DNA of 64,000 nucleotides from Bacteroides congonensis (GTDB lineage: Bacteria; Bacteroidota; Bacteroidia; Bacteroidales; Bacteroidaceae). Positions 1 through 8,911 of the stretch are shown one piece after another. The notes beneath the pieces were generated by a model. That model worked only from the letters and a program-made list of their open reading frames with translations, had not been told where the DNA came from and made no database searches. Location: NCBI RefSeq assembly GCF_900130125.1, contig NZ_FQXY01000009.1, positions 1,031,760-1,095,759 on the forward strand, given 5' to 3'. The translations under genes and the position numbers were made by a program. How positions within the stretch are numbered: position 1 is the first letter of the stretch; each line of letters starts with the position of its first letter.

Positions 1-947
1 TCCGTTGCATGGTCGCCCAATATTTCCAGCAGGTATTCTTCGGCAAACAGTTGAACCTTCTCAAAATCGCCTGTTATATATAGAATATCTTCTGCCTGGA
101 GTACTGTATCCGGCGCCGCAAACTTCTGTGTAATCGTTTTCAGAAAGCGATGTTGCGATGCATCCCCACGACGGACTTCTATAATATTCAGCCCATATTT
201 GCGTCGGATATCCAAATCAATGATTGTTTTTCCTAAAAGGCGGGAATCTCCTATCACCTGCAAACGGAACAAATTGCTCGAAAGCCCATATTCATTTACC
301 AATTGCTTCAGGGATTTGCCTAAGCGTGAATTGTCGTTTTTCTTTCCTTTCTTAGAAAGAAACCATTTGCTAAGCGGCATCAGTACCAACGTACCGACAG
401 CTACACAAACAAGACCTACCGGCAAGAATGAAAAGAAAGAGAGCGGTTCGAGTCCTGCCGAAGTCAGTGTGTTTTGTATCACAAGGTTCGGGGGAGTACC
501 GATTAAGGTCATCATACCACCCATGCTGCTTGCAAAAGCCAACGGCATCAACAGCCGGCTCGGATTCATTCCGGCGCTCATTGCTAAACTGACTACAATA
601 GGAAGCATCAACGCCACCGTTCCGGTATTACTGACAAACGCACCGATGGCAGAAGTCACCAACATCACCAGTAGAAACAGGCGGGTTTCACTCGTTCCCG
701 CAAGTTTAAGAATACGGGAACTTATCATTTTTGCCAGCCCTGTCTGGAAAATAGCCCCGCCTACCACAAACAATCCGATCATCATAATGACTACCGAATT
801 GGAAAAACCGGAAAGGGCTTCATCAGGGGTTAATATCTGAAAAATAAGTAAGGCCACCAACGCACAAAGTGCCACAATATCCGAACGAATCTTGCCATTC
901 ACGAAAAAGATAGCCGAAAGAACGAGAATAATAATGGTTATTAACAT
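1..947 (-). CDS. DASS/SLC13 family anion permease with RCK_C (TrkA-C) domain, 3' end outside window
   Basis: The reading frame starts at the ATG complementary to 945-947 (MLITIIILVLSAIFF...) and stays open to the window edge, so the C-terminus is missing. The first ~200 residues are strongly hydrophobic with the divalent anion:sodium symporter pattern, including a conserved SNTGTVALMLP-like stretch and an IGTPPNLV motif. A soluble region follows (RLQVIGDSRLLGKTI, then EVRRGD and ILYITGDFEKV), which matches the RCK_C/TrkA-C regulatory domains inserted in many SLC13 permeases. It probably moves a dicarboxylate, sulfate or related anion across the inner membrane; the substrate cannot be read from sequence. 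A likely promoter (TATTTTTG complementary to 1002-1009, TTTC 19 bp upstream) lies just before the start. Long plus-strand ORFs inside it are shadows. Confidence 0.85.
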   Translation of the reverse strand, partial: MLITIIILVLSAIFFVNGKIRSDIVALCALVALLIFQILTPDEALSGFSNSVVIMMIGLFVVGGAIFQTGLAKMISSRILKLAGTSETRLFLLVMLVTSAIGAFVSNTGTVALMLPIVVSLAMSAGMNPSRLLMPLAFASSMGGMMTLIGTPPNLVIQNTLTSAGLEPLSFFSFLPVGLVCVAVGTLVLMPLSKWFLSKKGKKNDNSRLGKSLKQLVNEYGLSSNLFRLQVIGDSRLLGKTIIDLDIRRKYGLNIIEVRRGDASQHRFLKTITQKFAAPDTVLQAEDILYITGDFEKVQLFAEEYLLEILGDHAT

Positions 948-1165
948 AAGTAATTAAATGATTGTTTTATTCTGACTTTATCAAAAATCAATTTGGATAG
1001 ACAAAAATAGAAAATACTTCCACTCGATGAAAACAAATTAGATAAGTTTTTAGTTCGTAATACCAAACAAGAAAAAAACAACACCATAAGTAACGGAATT
1101 GCTGATATTATATTATTACAGCCATACAATATATCGCTGAACCATAATATATTTATGTATAATAT

Positions 1166-1196
1166 TTTGAGAATTACGTAAGAATTCATATCTTTA
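1166..1196 (+). promoter_or_regulatory. Promoter of the PAS histidine kinase
   Basis: TTTG at 1166-1169, a 19-bp spacer, then TATCTTTA at 1189-1196. This matches the Bacteroides sigma-ABfr consensus (TTTG-N19-TAnnTTTG) except for the last base. The implied start is near 1203, giving a very short leader before the ATG at 1221. Confidence 0.6.
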
Positions 1197-1220
1197 CAGC
1201 CTATTTATAACAAACATTTT

Positions 1221-2846
1221 ATGGCAAACAATAGTTTATTAGTTTACTGGATTAGCGGTTCCCATTGGGGTCTTAATTATTTACTGATAATAATTTTACT
1301 CCTTATTATCTGCATCTTGTTACACAGAATTTACAAACTACGCAAAGCTATAGAAAAAACAAATCACTCTTATCGCTTCTCATTCGACATTCTCGATAAT
1401 CTTCCCTTTCCTATCATAGTAAAAGACATTACAAATGATTTTCGATACTACTATTGGAACAAAGAGTCGAGTATCGAATCAGGAATCAGCAGTGAAGACG
1501 CTATAGGGCGTACTGACTATGAAATATACGGAGAAGAACAGGGAGAAAGATACCGCAACATTGACAATGAGCTAGTAAAAGAAGGTAAAATTTATCGCGG
1601 AGAAGAGAAATATCTCACTCCGGACGGGATAGTACACGACACTATTGTCGTGAAATCAGTCATCTCGTGGGAAGGGGAGAAAAAATGGTTGTTGGCAATC
1701 CGTTGGGACATTACCCAACTCAAGAATTACGAAAGAGAACTGGAGGCTGCCAAAGAGCAATTGGAGAAAGCATTGAGAAAGCAGAAACTTGCTCTGAAAA
1801 GTATCGACTTCGGGCTTATCTATATTGACAAAAATTACCGTGTGCAATGGGAAGAGACAACACAAATCACCAGTCTGGTAAAAGGAAGACGATATATTCC
1901 GGGAAAAATCTGCTACCAGACCAGTGCGCTCCGAAATGAACCTTGCGGGCAATGTGCTTTCAAAAAGGCAATTGAACAAGGAAAAATTATCCGGCATACA
2001 ATCAGAGTGGACAATGTAGACTTTGAGGTAACGGCAACTCCCGTATTCAATGATAAAAACAATACTGAAATCATCGGCGGATTACTCCGTTTCGAAAATA
2101 TCACCGAGAAATTAAAAATAGACAGGATGCTACAAGAGGCAAAGGAAAAAGCAGAGGAATCCAATCGGCTGAAATCAGCTTTCCTTGCCAACATGAGCCA
2201 TGAAATACGTACACCACTGAACGCTATCGTCGGATTCTCTGAAATGATTTGCCAGTCGCAGGAAGAGGAAGAAAAACAGGAATTCATGAAAATCATCTCC
2301 AGTAACAATATATTGCTATTGCAGTTGATTGATGATATTCTCGACCTGTCGAAAATTGAAGCGGGTACTATGGAGTTTACATTAGCCCCGACTGATATCA
2401 ATGAATTGATGGACGGTATCTGCCGGCAAATGCAGGAAAAGAATCCCTCGCCGGACGTACAAATCATGTTTACGGAAAAGGCAGAGCAGTGCATTCTCAA
2501 CACTGACCGCGTTCGCTTATCGCAAGTGATTATAAACTTCACCAACAATGCCATGAAGTTTACCCCGAAGGGAAGTATCCAAATGGGATACCGGATTGAA
2601 GAGGAAAAAGGTGATATATATTTTTATGTAAAAGATACAGGAATCGGAATTCCTGCTGATAAGACAGACAAGGTATTTGAACGCTTTGTCAAATTGAACT
2701 CTTTCATAAAAGGAACGGGACTCGGATTGGCTATCTGCCGTATTATTGTGGAACGATTGGGCGGAGTGATCGGCGTAGATTCCAAAGAAGGGGAAGGTTC
2801 TTGTTTTTGGTTCAGGATTCCGATACGGGAGATTATTGTGAAATAA
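1221..2846 (+). CDS. Membrane-anchored PAS sensor histidine kinase (orphan)
   Basis: A 541-residue protein. One transmembrane helix at about residues 17-36 is followed by a first PAS domain (about 50-165, with FRYYYWN and the D-I-T-Q-L PAC ending), a short coiled coil, and a second PAS-like domain (about 185-297). The HisKA box has the phospho-acceptor His327 in [14 protein letters not shown]. The HATPase domain shows the N box (NFTNNAMKF), G1 (DTGIGIP), F box (FERFVK) and G2 (GTGLGLAI). The second PAS carries Cys231, Cys242 and Cys245 in a C-x10-C-x2-C arrangement, which could hold a metal or act in redox sensing; that is inference. There is no receiver domain and no response regulator next to it, so its partner must be encoded elsewhere. 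The following gene is convergent, separated by a hairpin. Confidence 0.9.
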   Translation: MANNSLLVYWISGSHWGLNYLLIIILLLIICILLHRIYKLRKAIEKTNHSYRFSFDILDNLPFPIIVKDITNDFRYYYWNKESSIESGISSEDAIGRTDYEIYGEEQGERYRNIDNELVKEGKIYRGEEKYLTPDGIVHDTIVVKSVISWEGEKKWLLAIRWDITQLKNYERELEAAKEQLEKALRKQKLALKSIDFGLIYIDKNYRVQWEETTQITSLVKGRRYIPGKICYQTSALRNEPCGQCAFKKAIEQGKIIRHTIRVDNVDFEVTATPVFNDKNNTEIIGGLLRFENITEKLKIDRMLQEAKEKAEESNRLKSAFLANMSHEIRTPLNAIVGFSEMICQSQEEEEKQEFMKIISSNNILLLQLIDDILDLSKIEAGTMEFTLAPTDINELMDGICRQMQEKNPSPDVQIMFTEKAEQCILNTDRVRLSQVIINFTNNAMKFTPKGSIQMGYRIEEEKGDIYFYVKDTGIGIPADKTDKVFERFVKLNSFIKGTGLGLAICRIIVERLGGVIGVDSKEGEGSCFWFRIPIREIIVK

Positions 2847-2850
2847 TAAA

Positions 2851-2888
2851 ACTGTCCTGCACTTTTCTTATGAAACTTGCAGGACAGT
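2851..2888. terminator. Bidirectional terminator between the kinase and alcohol dehydrogenase genes
   Basis: An 11-bp perfect inverted repeat (ACTGTCCTGCA at 2851-2861, TGCAGGACAGT at 2878-2888) with a 16-nt loop, followed by CATTTATT on the plus strand. It sits between two convergent genes. Confidence 0.7.
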
Positions 2889-2919
2889 CATTTATTCTCT
2901 TAACAGACAGGGAAGGCGA

Positions 2920-4065
2920 TTAAAGTGCAGTCTCCAATATCTCACGGGCAACAGTTCCCGTCACAGTTCCATTCTCTCCATATTTAACGCCACGTTCATT
3001 GAAGCGGCGTTCAATTTCGAGGATAGTCTCCTGCCCTATGTTTTCTTCATGCAGGCGGGTAGTCAGCCCCAGTGAACGGAAAAAGTCTTCCGTACAACAA
3101 ATCGCTTTGTCAATACGTTCTTCTCTCGTGCCGGAAGTGATTCCCCATACTCTTTCACCGTATTGTACCAACTTATCGCCTTTTGCTTCACGAAGCACTT
3201 GCAGGGTAGCAGGAAGAACGATTGCCAGTGTATGACCATGTGTCAGTCCGTGCAATGCGGTGATTTCGTGACCAATCATATGAGTCGCCCAATCCTCGGA
3301 TACTCCCATGGCAATAAATCCATTCAGTGCCATTGTAGCCGAAAGCATAAAGTCTGCCATCAGTTGATAATCATGCTGATTCTCACGGATTTTGGGGGCT
3401 ATTTCCACCAATGTTTGCAGAATTCCTTCCGCCCAGCGATCCATGATACGGCTCTGTCCGGGAGTAGTCATATATTGTTCCATCACATGAACAAAGGTGT
3501 CTGACAGTCCGCATGCTACCTGATGGGGTGGCAGCGTAAAAGTTACTTCCGGGTCAAGGATGGAGAATACCGGGTAATTGGCATAGAAAGGATATTTCTC
3601 CTTTGTTTCACGACGGGAAATCACTGCTCCGTTATTCATTTCGGAGCCGGTAGCAGGAAGAGTCAATACAGTAGCAAGCGGCACTGTATGAGTGGCAGGA
3701 CGTCCGGCAAGCACCAAGTCCCAGGCATCACCGTCATACAGGATACCTGCGGAAATCAATTTCGTACCGTCAATCACGGAACCGCCGCCAACAGCCAATA
3801 AATAATCTACTTTCTCTTCTTTGCCCAAAGCAATCGCCTTACGGAGCGTTTCAATGGCAGGATTGGGTTCAATCCCCCAAAACTCTACGGTAAAATGATT
3901 CTTCAATGCTTCCTTTACCTGGTCGTACACACCATTTTTCTTCACGCTTCCGCCACCGAAAGTAATCATAATACGTTTGTCGGACGGAATTTCTTTAGCC
4001 AACCGGGCAATCATCCCATGACCCACCATCAGTTTCACGGGATTTTGAAAAATAAAATTTTCCAT
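2920..4065 (-). CDS. Iron-type NADPH-dependent alcohol/butanol dehydrogenase (YqhD/BDH-like)
   Basis: A 381-residue group III (metal-dependent) alcohol dehydrogenase that interconverts aldehydes and alcohols in the cytosol. The nucleotide-binding GGGS is at 93-96 with GGGSVIDGTK, and the fold continues through LPATGSEMN. The metal ligands expected from YqhD align as Asp189, His193, His262 and His276 (motifs SDTFVH, HMIGHE, LTHGHT). Length equals the usual family length (380-390). The start is supported by a good promoter just upstream: TATCTTTG complementary to 4111-4118. It likely clears reactive aldehydes or disposes of reducing power during anaerobic fermentation. It converges with the kinase gene and is not in an obvious operon. 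Confidence 0.9.
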   Translation of the reverse strand: MENFIFQNPVKLMVGHGMIARLAKEIPSDKRIMITFGGGSVKKNGVYDQVKEALKNHFTVEFWGIEPNPAIETLRKAIALGKEEKVDYLLAVGGGSVIDGTKLISAGILYDGDAWDLVLAGRPATHTVPLATVLTLPATGSEMNNGAVISRRETKEKYPFYANYPVFSILDPEVTFTLPPHQVACGLSDTFVHVMEQYMTTPGQSRIMDRWAEGILQTLVEIAPKIRENQHDYQLMADFMLSATMALNGFIAMGVSEDWATHMIGHEITALHGLTHGHTLAIVLPATLQVLREAKGDKLVQYGERVWGITSGTREERIDKAICCTEDFFRSLGLTTRLHEENIGQETILEIERRFNERGVKYGENGTVTGTVAREILETAL

Positions 4066-4144
4066 ATCTTGTCTCTTGTTCTTATTTGGTTTTATCAGTT
4101 ACTATCCTTGCAAAGATACTCGAATTATCCGAAACCTTTCAGAA

Positions 4145-4285
4145 TCAAGCTACAAATTGTTGCGCAATGGAAGGAACCATAGCCGACAGCCAAGGTTTCA
4201 TATCCTCTGCCACTAGTAACCAATAAAGCAATAATATAACAAAAATGGCAATAGCGATGCCTACTAAGACTTTTCTCTGTTTCAT
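4145..4285 (-). CDS. Small single-span membrane protein, 46 aa
   Basis: An ATG complementary to 4283-4285 opens a 46-codon frame ending at TGA (4145-4147). The peptide begins MKQRKVLVGIAIAIFVILLL and continues as a single hydrophobic helix (residues 6-26) with a basic N-terminus and a short polar tail. It lies upstream of the alcohol dehydrogenase on the same strand, but the dehydrogenase -7 box lies downstream of its stop, so the two may be transcribed separately. I do not recognise a family. The positive-inside charge pattern and clean helix argue for a real membrane micro-protein, but no conservation evidence is available here. Confidence 0.5.
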   Translation of the reverse strand: MKQRKVLVGIAIAIFVILLLYWLLVAEDMKPWLSAMVPSIAQQFVA

Positions 4286-4386
4286 ACTTGTTTTTGTTTA
4301 AAAATTCAATATTTATAAGAACAGTTCAGGCTTGAAATTGTTTCTATAATCAGAAAAATGAAGGCAAAAGAGAAAAAAAGTAATAT

Positions 4387-4421
4387 TTTGTTTGCAGTTT
4401 CAAACAAAGTGTCTATATTTG
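4387..4421 (+). promoter_or_regulatory. trp operon promoter with overlapping inverted repeat
   Basis: TTTG at 4391-4394, 19-bp spacer, TATATTTG at 4414-4421: a near-perfect Bacteroides promoter with the start predicted near 4428. A perfect 8-bp inverted repeat, TTTGTTTG (4387-4394) and CAAACAAA (4401-4408) with a 6-bp centre, covers the -33 box and half the spacer and could be an operator. Confidence 0.75.
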
Positions 4422-4444
4422 TCCCCATAAAATAACAAAAGACA

Positions 4445-4507
4445 ATGAGAACAATGTTAGTAAATACATATTGGTGGTGGCGCCCGTTACAACTCCGACA
4501 GTCGTAA
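4445..4507 (+). CDS. trpL: trp leader peptide with three consecutive Trp codons
   Basis: ATG at 4445 opens a 20-codon peptide, MRTMLVNTYWWWRPLQLRQS, ending at TAA 4505-4507. Three adjacent TGG codons (4472-4480) form the control site. The predicted transcript starts about 17 nt upstream, and a strong hairpin with a U tract follows at 4558-4595, before trpB. This is the layout of ribosome-mediated transcription attenuation: stalling at Trp codons when charged tRNA-Trp is scarce allows an alternative fold and read-through. It agrees with the published Bacteroid-trp RNA motif as I remember it. The peptide itself is not expected to have a function. Confidence 0.9.
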   Translation: MRTMLVNTYWWWRPLQLRQS

Positions 4508-4557
4508 GGGAGCAGTGCTCGTATGTATATACCTCATTAAAGATATAACAGATTTGA

Positions 4558-4595
4558 AAGAGCCCTGTCGCAGCTTGCGACAGGGCTCTTTTTAT
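4558..4595 (+). terminator. trp attenuator terminator hairpin
   Basis: A perfect 15-bp stem (AAGAGCCCTGTCGCA 4558-4572, TGCGACAGGGCTCTT 4576-4590) with a 3-nt loop runs into a T tract ending at 4595. CGACAG at 4496-4501 in the leader peptide's last codons is complementary to CTGTCG (4565-4570) in the 5' arm and can form a competing antiterminator. A ribosome stalled at the Trp codons would leave it free, while one at the stop codon would cover it. Confidence 0.88.
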
Positions 4596-4645
4596 TTGCC
4601 CGTCTTCGAACAAAATCAAATAGTAACATAAAAATAGATAGGATT

Positions 4646-5833
4646 ATGAAAAGTTTTTTAGTTGACCAGGATGGCTATTACGGAGAATTCGGTGGTGCTT
4701 ACGTACCGGAGATTCTCCACAAATGTGTAGAGGAACTGAAGAATAAGTACCTCGAAGTAATTGAAAGTGAAGACTTCAAGAAAGAATTCGACCAGTTGCT
4801 GCGTGACTACGTAGGACGCCCTTCCCCACTCTATCCGGCGAAACGCCTTTCTGAAAAATATGGTTGCAAACTGTATCTGAAACGGGAAGACCTGAACCAT
4901 ACGGGCGCTCACAAAATCAACAATACAATCGGGCAGATTCTGTTGGCGCGTCGCATGGGAAAGAAACGTATCATCGCCGAAACAGGAGCCGGGCAACATG
5001 GTGTGGCAACCGCTACCGTATGTGCGCTAATGGATATGGAATGTATCGTTTATATGGGAAAACTGGACATAGAACGCCAGCACGTCAACGTAGAGAAAAT
5101 GAAGATGTTGGGAGCAACCGTGATTCCCGTCACTTCAGGAAACATGACTCTGAAAGATGCCACAAACGAAGCTATCCGCGACTGGTGCTGCCATCCCGCT
5201 GACACTTATTACATCATCGGCTCTACCGTCGGTCCTCATCCTTATCCTGATATGGTGGCACGTCTGCAATCCGTCATCAGCAAAGAAATCAAAAAGCAAC
5301 TGCAAGAAAAGGAAGGACGCGATTTTCCCGACTATCTGATAGCCTGTGTAGGCGGCGGAAGCAATGCTGCCGGAACGATCTATCACTATATCAATGACGA
5401 ACGGGTAGGCATCATCCTAGCGGAAGCCGGGGGTAAGGGGATAGAGACAGGAATGACTGCCGCCACCATCCAACTCGGAAAAATGGGAATCATCCACGGT
5501 GCACGTACTTACGTCATTCAAAACGAGGATGGACAGATTGAAGAGCCCTACTCTATTTCTGCCGGACTGGATTATCCGGGAATTGGCCCGATACATGCCA
5601 ATCTCGCCGCACAAAGACGCGCCAACGTGTTGGCCATCAACGATGACGAAGCCATAGAAGCCGCCTACGAGTTGACCAGACTGGAAGGGATTATCCCTGC
5701 ACTCGAATCGGCTCATGCACTGGGTGCCTTGAAAAAGCTGAAGTTCAAACCGGAAGATGTAGTCGTACTCACGGTTTCGGGACGAGGTGATAAGGATATC
5801 GAGACGTATTTATCTTTCAACGAAGAGCAATAG
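4646..5833 (+). CDS. trpB: Tryptophan synthase beta chain
   Basis: A 395-residue PLP enzyme that joins indole and serine to form tryptophan, working with TrpA. The PLP lysine is Lys90 in HTGAHKINN, and the glycine-rich phosphate loop GGGSNAAG and the [11 protein letters not shown] region are intact. Length is normal for TrpB1. Unusually for enteric-type operons but typically for Bacteroides, trpB is the first structural gene, directly behind the attenuator and 48 bp before trpE. All seven biosynthetic genes follow in the same direction with gaps of 3-53 bp, so one attenuated mRNA is expected. Confidence 0.97.
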   Translation: MKSFLVDQDGYYGEFGGAYVPEILHKCVEELKNKYLEVIESEDFKKEFDQLLRDYVGRPSPLYPAKRLSEKYGCKLYLKREDLNHTGAHKINNTIGQILLARRMGKKRIIAETGAGQHGVATATVCALMDMECIVYMGKLDIERQHVNVEKMKMLGATVIPVTSGNMTLKDATNEAIRDWCCHPADTYYIIGSTVGPHPYPDMVARLQSVISKEIKKQLQEKEGRDFPDYLIACVGGGSNAAGTIYHYINDERVGIILAEAGGKGIETGMTAATIQLGKMGIIHGARTYVIQNEDGQIEEPYSISAGLDYPGIGPIHANLAAQRRANVLAINDDEAIEAAYELTRLEGIIPALESAHALGALKKLKFKPEDVVVLTVSGRGDKDIETYLSFNEEQ

Positions 5834-5881
5834 GAGAACCAGCCAAATCGAATTTATAACTTGTAATTAATAAAAGCAGAG

Positions 5882-7288
5882 ATGAAAACATTTAATTATA
5901 CTACCCATAGCAAACAGGTGCTCGGAGATATGCATACTCCCGTCAGCATCTACCTGAAAGTGCGCGATATGTATCCGCAATCTGCATTAATGGAAAGTTC
6001 CGATTATCATGCCGGAGAGAACTCTCTATCATTTATCGCCCTTTGTCCATTGGCAAATATCGGCGTGAATTGCGGTATCGTTACAGCTAATTACCCGGAC
6101 GGCAGCCGTACAGAAGAGCCGCTGACTAAAACATTCACCGTGGAAAAAGCCATGAACCGCTTTATCAGCCAGTTCCAAGTGAGTGGAGAAAACAAAAATG
6201 TATGCGGGCTTTATGGATATACCACTTTCAACGCCGTGAAGTATTTCGAGCATATCCCGGTGAAAGAAAGTCACGATGAAGAGAACGACGCACCGGATTT
6301 GCTATACATATTATATAAGTATATCATCGTTTTCAACCATTTCAAGAATGAATTGACATTGGTAGAGATGGCGTCCGAGGGAGAAGAAAGCGGCCTGCCG
6401 GAACTGGAAGCAGCCATCGAAAACAGGAATTACGCTTCTTACAATTTCTCAGTGACAGGCCCTGTCACCAGTCCCATCACAGACGAAGAGCATAAGGCGA
6501 ATGTCCGTAAAGGAATCGCACACTGCATGCGTGGCGATGTTTTCCAAATCGTACTTTCCAGAAGATTTATCCAGCCATACGCCGGAGATGATTTTAAAGT
6601 TTACCGCGCGCTCCGCAGCATTAACCCCTCTCCTTATCTTTTCTATTTCGACTTCGGCGGATACCGCATCTTTGGTTCTTCACCTGAAACACACTGCAAG
6701 ATTGAAGAAGGCAGGGCGTATATCGACCCGATCGCAGGAACTACCCGCCGTACCGGAGATGTCGTAAAAGACCGTGAACTGACTGAAGCGTTACTTGCCG
6801 ACCCGAAAGAGAATGCGGAACACGTGATGCTGGTAGATCTCGCAAGAAACGACCTTTCCCGCAATTGCCATGATGTACGGGTGGTATTCTACAAAGAGCC
6901 GCAATATTACAGTCATGTCATCCATTTGGTAAGCCGTGTCAGCGGCGCACTGAACGAGGGAGTGGATAAAATAAAAACATTTATCGACACGTTCCCTGCC
7001 GGCACATTAAGCGGCGCACCGAAAGTCCGCGCCATGCAACTAATCAGCGAAATCGAGCCCCACAACCGTGGAGCGTATGGCGGGTGTATCGGTTTTATCG
7101 GCTTGAACGGTGAATTGAACCAGGCCATCACTATCCGCACGTTTGTGAGCCGCAACAATGAACTATGGTTTCAGGCCGGAGGCGGTATTGTGGCACGCAG
7201 TCAGGATGAATATGAATTGCAAGAGGTGAATAACAAGTTGGGAGCGTTGAAAAAGGCTATTGATTTGGCTGTAAAATTAAAAAATTAA
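5882..7288 (+). CDS. trpE: Anthranilate synthase component I
   Basis: A 468-residue chorismate-utilising enzyme that, with TrpG, makes anthranilate from chorismate. The C-terminal catalytic half carries the DPIAGTTRRTGD region, LVDLARNDLSR and the FPAGTLSGAPKVRAM motif of the chorismate-binding domain. Near the N-terminus, LMESSD matches the LLES-type motif whose serine binds tryptophan in feedback-inhibited TrpE, so enzyme inhibition probably adds to attenuation. The amidotransferase partner is a separate gene 53 bp downstream. PabB and isochorismate synthase are relatives, but the operon context settles the call. Confidence 0.96.
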   Translation: MKTFNYTTHSKQVLGDMHTPVSIYLKVRDMYPQSALMESSDYHAGENSLSFIALCPLANIGVNCGIVTANYPDGSRTEEPLTKTFTVEKAMNRFISQFQVSGENKNVCGLYGYTTFNAVKYFEHIPVKESHDEENDAPDLLYILYKYIIVFNHFKNELTLVEMASEGEESGLPELEAAIENRNYASYNFSVTGPVTSPITDEEHKANVRKGIAHCMRGDVFQIVLSRRFIQPYAGDDFKVYRALRSINPSPYLFYFDFGGYRIFGSSPETHCKIEEGRAYIDPIAGTTRRTGDVVKDRELTEALLADPKENAEHVMLVDLARNDLSRNCHDVRVVFYKEPQYYSHVIHLVSRVSGALNEGVDKIKTFIDTFPAGTLSGAPKVRAMQLISEIEPHNRGAYGGCIGFIGLNGELNQAITIRTFVSRNNELWFQAGGGIVARSQDEYELQEVNNKLGALKKAIDLAVKLKN

Positions 7289-7341
7289 GTGAAAGACAAA
7301 GGAAACGATTTGAGCAACAATTTTACAAAGACTAGAAAAAA

Positions 7342-7908
7342 ATGAAAATATTACTTTTAGATAACTATGACTCTTTCACCTACAACTTGCTGCACGCAGT
7401 GAAAGAACTGGGAGCTACGGATGTAGAAGTAGTCCGCAATGACCAAATAGAGCTTGACGAAGTAGAACGGTTCGATAAAATCATCCTGTCTCCCGGCCCG
7501 GGCATACCCGAAGAAGCAGGATTGCTGTTACCTATTATCAAAAGGTATGCTCCGACAAAAAGCATTCTGGGCGTTTGTCTGGGACATCAGGCCATCGGCG
7601 AAGCTTTCGGGGCACATTTGGAAAACCTGACAGAAGTATATCACGGAGTACAGACTCCGGTCAGTATCCTCTGCCCGGATATACTTTTTGAGGGATTGGG
7701 GAAGGAAATTCCCGTCGGACGATATCACTCCTGGGTAGTGAGTCGGGAAGTTTTTCCCGATTGCCTGGAAATAACGGCAGAAAGTAAGGAAGGGCAAATC
7801 ATGGCACTACGCCATAAAACTTATGACGTACATGGCATCCAATTCCATCCCGAATCGGTATTGACTCCTCAGGGAAAAGAAATTATCAAGAACTTCTTAA
7901 ACGATTAA
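7342..7908 (+). CDS. trpG: Anthranilate synthase component II (glutamine amidotransferase)
   Basis: A 188-residue class I glutamine amidotransferase supplying ammonia to TrpE. The catalytic triad reads as Cys79 (GVCLGHQ), His169 and Glu171 (FHPES), and the oxyanion-loop segment SPGPGIP is present. It is a free-standing subunit and not fused to TrpD. It starts 53 bp after trpE and ends 4 bp before trpD. In organisms without a second copy such subunits also serve p-aminobenzoate synthesis; that cannot be judged from this window. Confidence 0.96.
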   Translation: MKILLLDNYDSFTYNLLHAVKELGATDVEVVRNDQIELDEVERFDKIILSPGPGIPEEAGLLLPIIKRYAPTKSILGVCLGHQAIGEAFGAHLENLTEVYHGVQTPVSILCPDILFEGLGKEIPVGRYHSWVVSREVFPDCLEITAESKEGQIMALRHKTYDVHGIQFHPESVLTPQGKEIIKNFLND

Positions 7909-7912
7909 AGTT

Positions 7913-8908
7913 ATGAAACAGATTCTATATAAGCTTTTTGAGCATCAGTATTTGGGACGCGATGAAGCCCGTACTATCTTACAAAACATCGCACAAGGAA
8001 AATATAATGATGTACAGGTGGCTTCGCTAATCACGGTTTTCCTGATGCGCAATATTTCCGTTGAAGAATTATGCGGTTTCCGCGATGCATTGCTTGAGAT
8101 GCGCGTTCCGGTAGATTTGAGCGAGTTTGCTCCGATAGATATCGTAGGAACAGGCGGTGACGGGAAAAATACATTCAACATTTCTACGGCTTCTTGTTTC
8201 ACTGTTGCCGGAGCAGGCTTTCCGGTGGTGAAGCATGGTAATTATGGAGCAACGTCAGTCAGTGGTGCCAGCAATGTGATGGAACAGCATGGCGTGAAGT
8301 TTACCAGTGATGTAGACCAATTGCGTCGCAGTATGGAGCAGTGTAATATTGCTTATTTGCATGCTCCTTTGTTCAATCCGGCCTTGAAGGCGGTCGCTCC
8401 GGTGCGTAAGGGACTGGCAGTGCGTACTTTCTTCAATATGCTCGGCCCGTTGGTGAATCCGGTATTGCCGGCTTATCAGCTTTTAGGAGTTTATAATCTT
8501 CCGCTGCTGCGTCTTTATACCTATACTTATCAGGAAAGTAAAACGAAGTTTGCCGTCGTTCATAGTTTGGACGGATATGATGAAATCTCCCTGACCAACG
8601 AATTTAAAGTAGCAACCAGTGACCACGAAAAGATTTATACTCCTGAAAGTCTCGGATTCTCCCGCTATAAAGACACCGATTTGGATGGTGGGCAAACACC
8701 CGAAGATGCCGCGAAAATCTTTGATAACATCATGAATAATACAGCGACTGAAGCTCAAAAGAATGTGGTGGTTATCAACTCTGCTTTTGCCATCCATGTA
8801 GTTTGTCCGGAGAAAACAATTGAGGAGTGTGTTGGCATGGCTAAAGAGTCACTGGAAAGTGGACGGGCATTAACAACTTTGAAGAAATTCATTGAATTAA
8901 ACAGTTAA
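7913..8908 (+). CDS. trpD: Anthranilate phosphoribosyltransferase
   Basis: A 331-residue enzyme that transfers phosphoribose from PRPP to anthranilate. The PRPP-binding GTGGDGKNTFNIST motif is at about residues 80-93 and the VKHGNYG and SGASNVME stretches follow, as in the family. The length fits single-domain TrpD, without a fused amidotransferase. It lies 4 bp after trpG and 3 bp before trpC, which suggests translational coupling. Confidence 0.96.
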   Translation: MKQILYKLFEHQYLGRDEARTILQNIAQGKYNDVQVASLITVFLMRNISVEELCGFRDALLEMRVPVDLSEFAPIDIVGTGGDGKNTFNISTASCFTVAGAGFPVVKHGNYGATSVSGASNVMEQHGVKFTSDVDQLRRSMEQCNIAYLHAPLFNPALKAVAPVRKGLAVRTFFNMLGPLVNPVLPAYQLLGVYNLPLLRLYTYTYQESKTKFAVVHSLDGYDEISLTNEFKVATSDHEKIYTPESLGFSRYKDTDLDGGQTPEDAAKIFDNIMNNTATEAQKNVVVINSAFAIHVVCPEKTIEECVGMAKESLESGRALTTLKKFIELNS

Positions 8909-8911
8909 AAT

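Noticed and set aside
199..840. 213-codon plus-strand frame opposite the DASS permease
   Set aside because: It is the antisense shadow of a clear membrane transporter; its product is low-complexity and has no family pattern.
941..1189. 82-codon minus-strand frame over the kinase promoter
   Set aside because: It overlaps the DASS start and its promoter and is composed of A/T-rich intergenic sequence.
4413..4619. 68-codon minus-strand frame across the trp leader
   Set aside because: It is antisense to the leader peptide and the attenuator hairpin, which explain the sequence.
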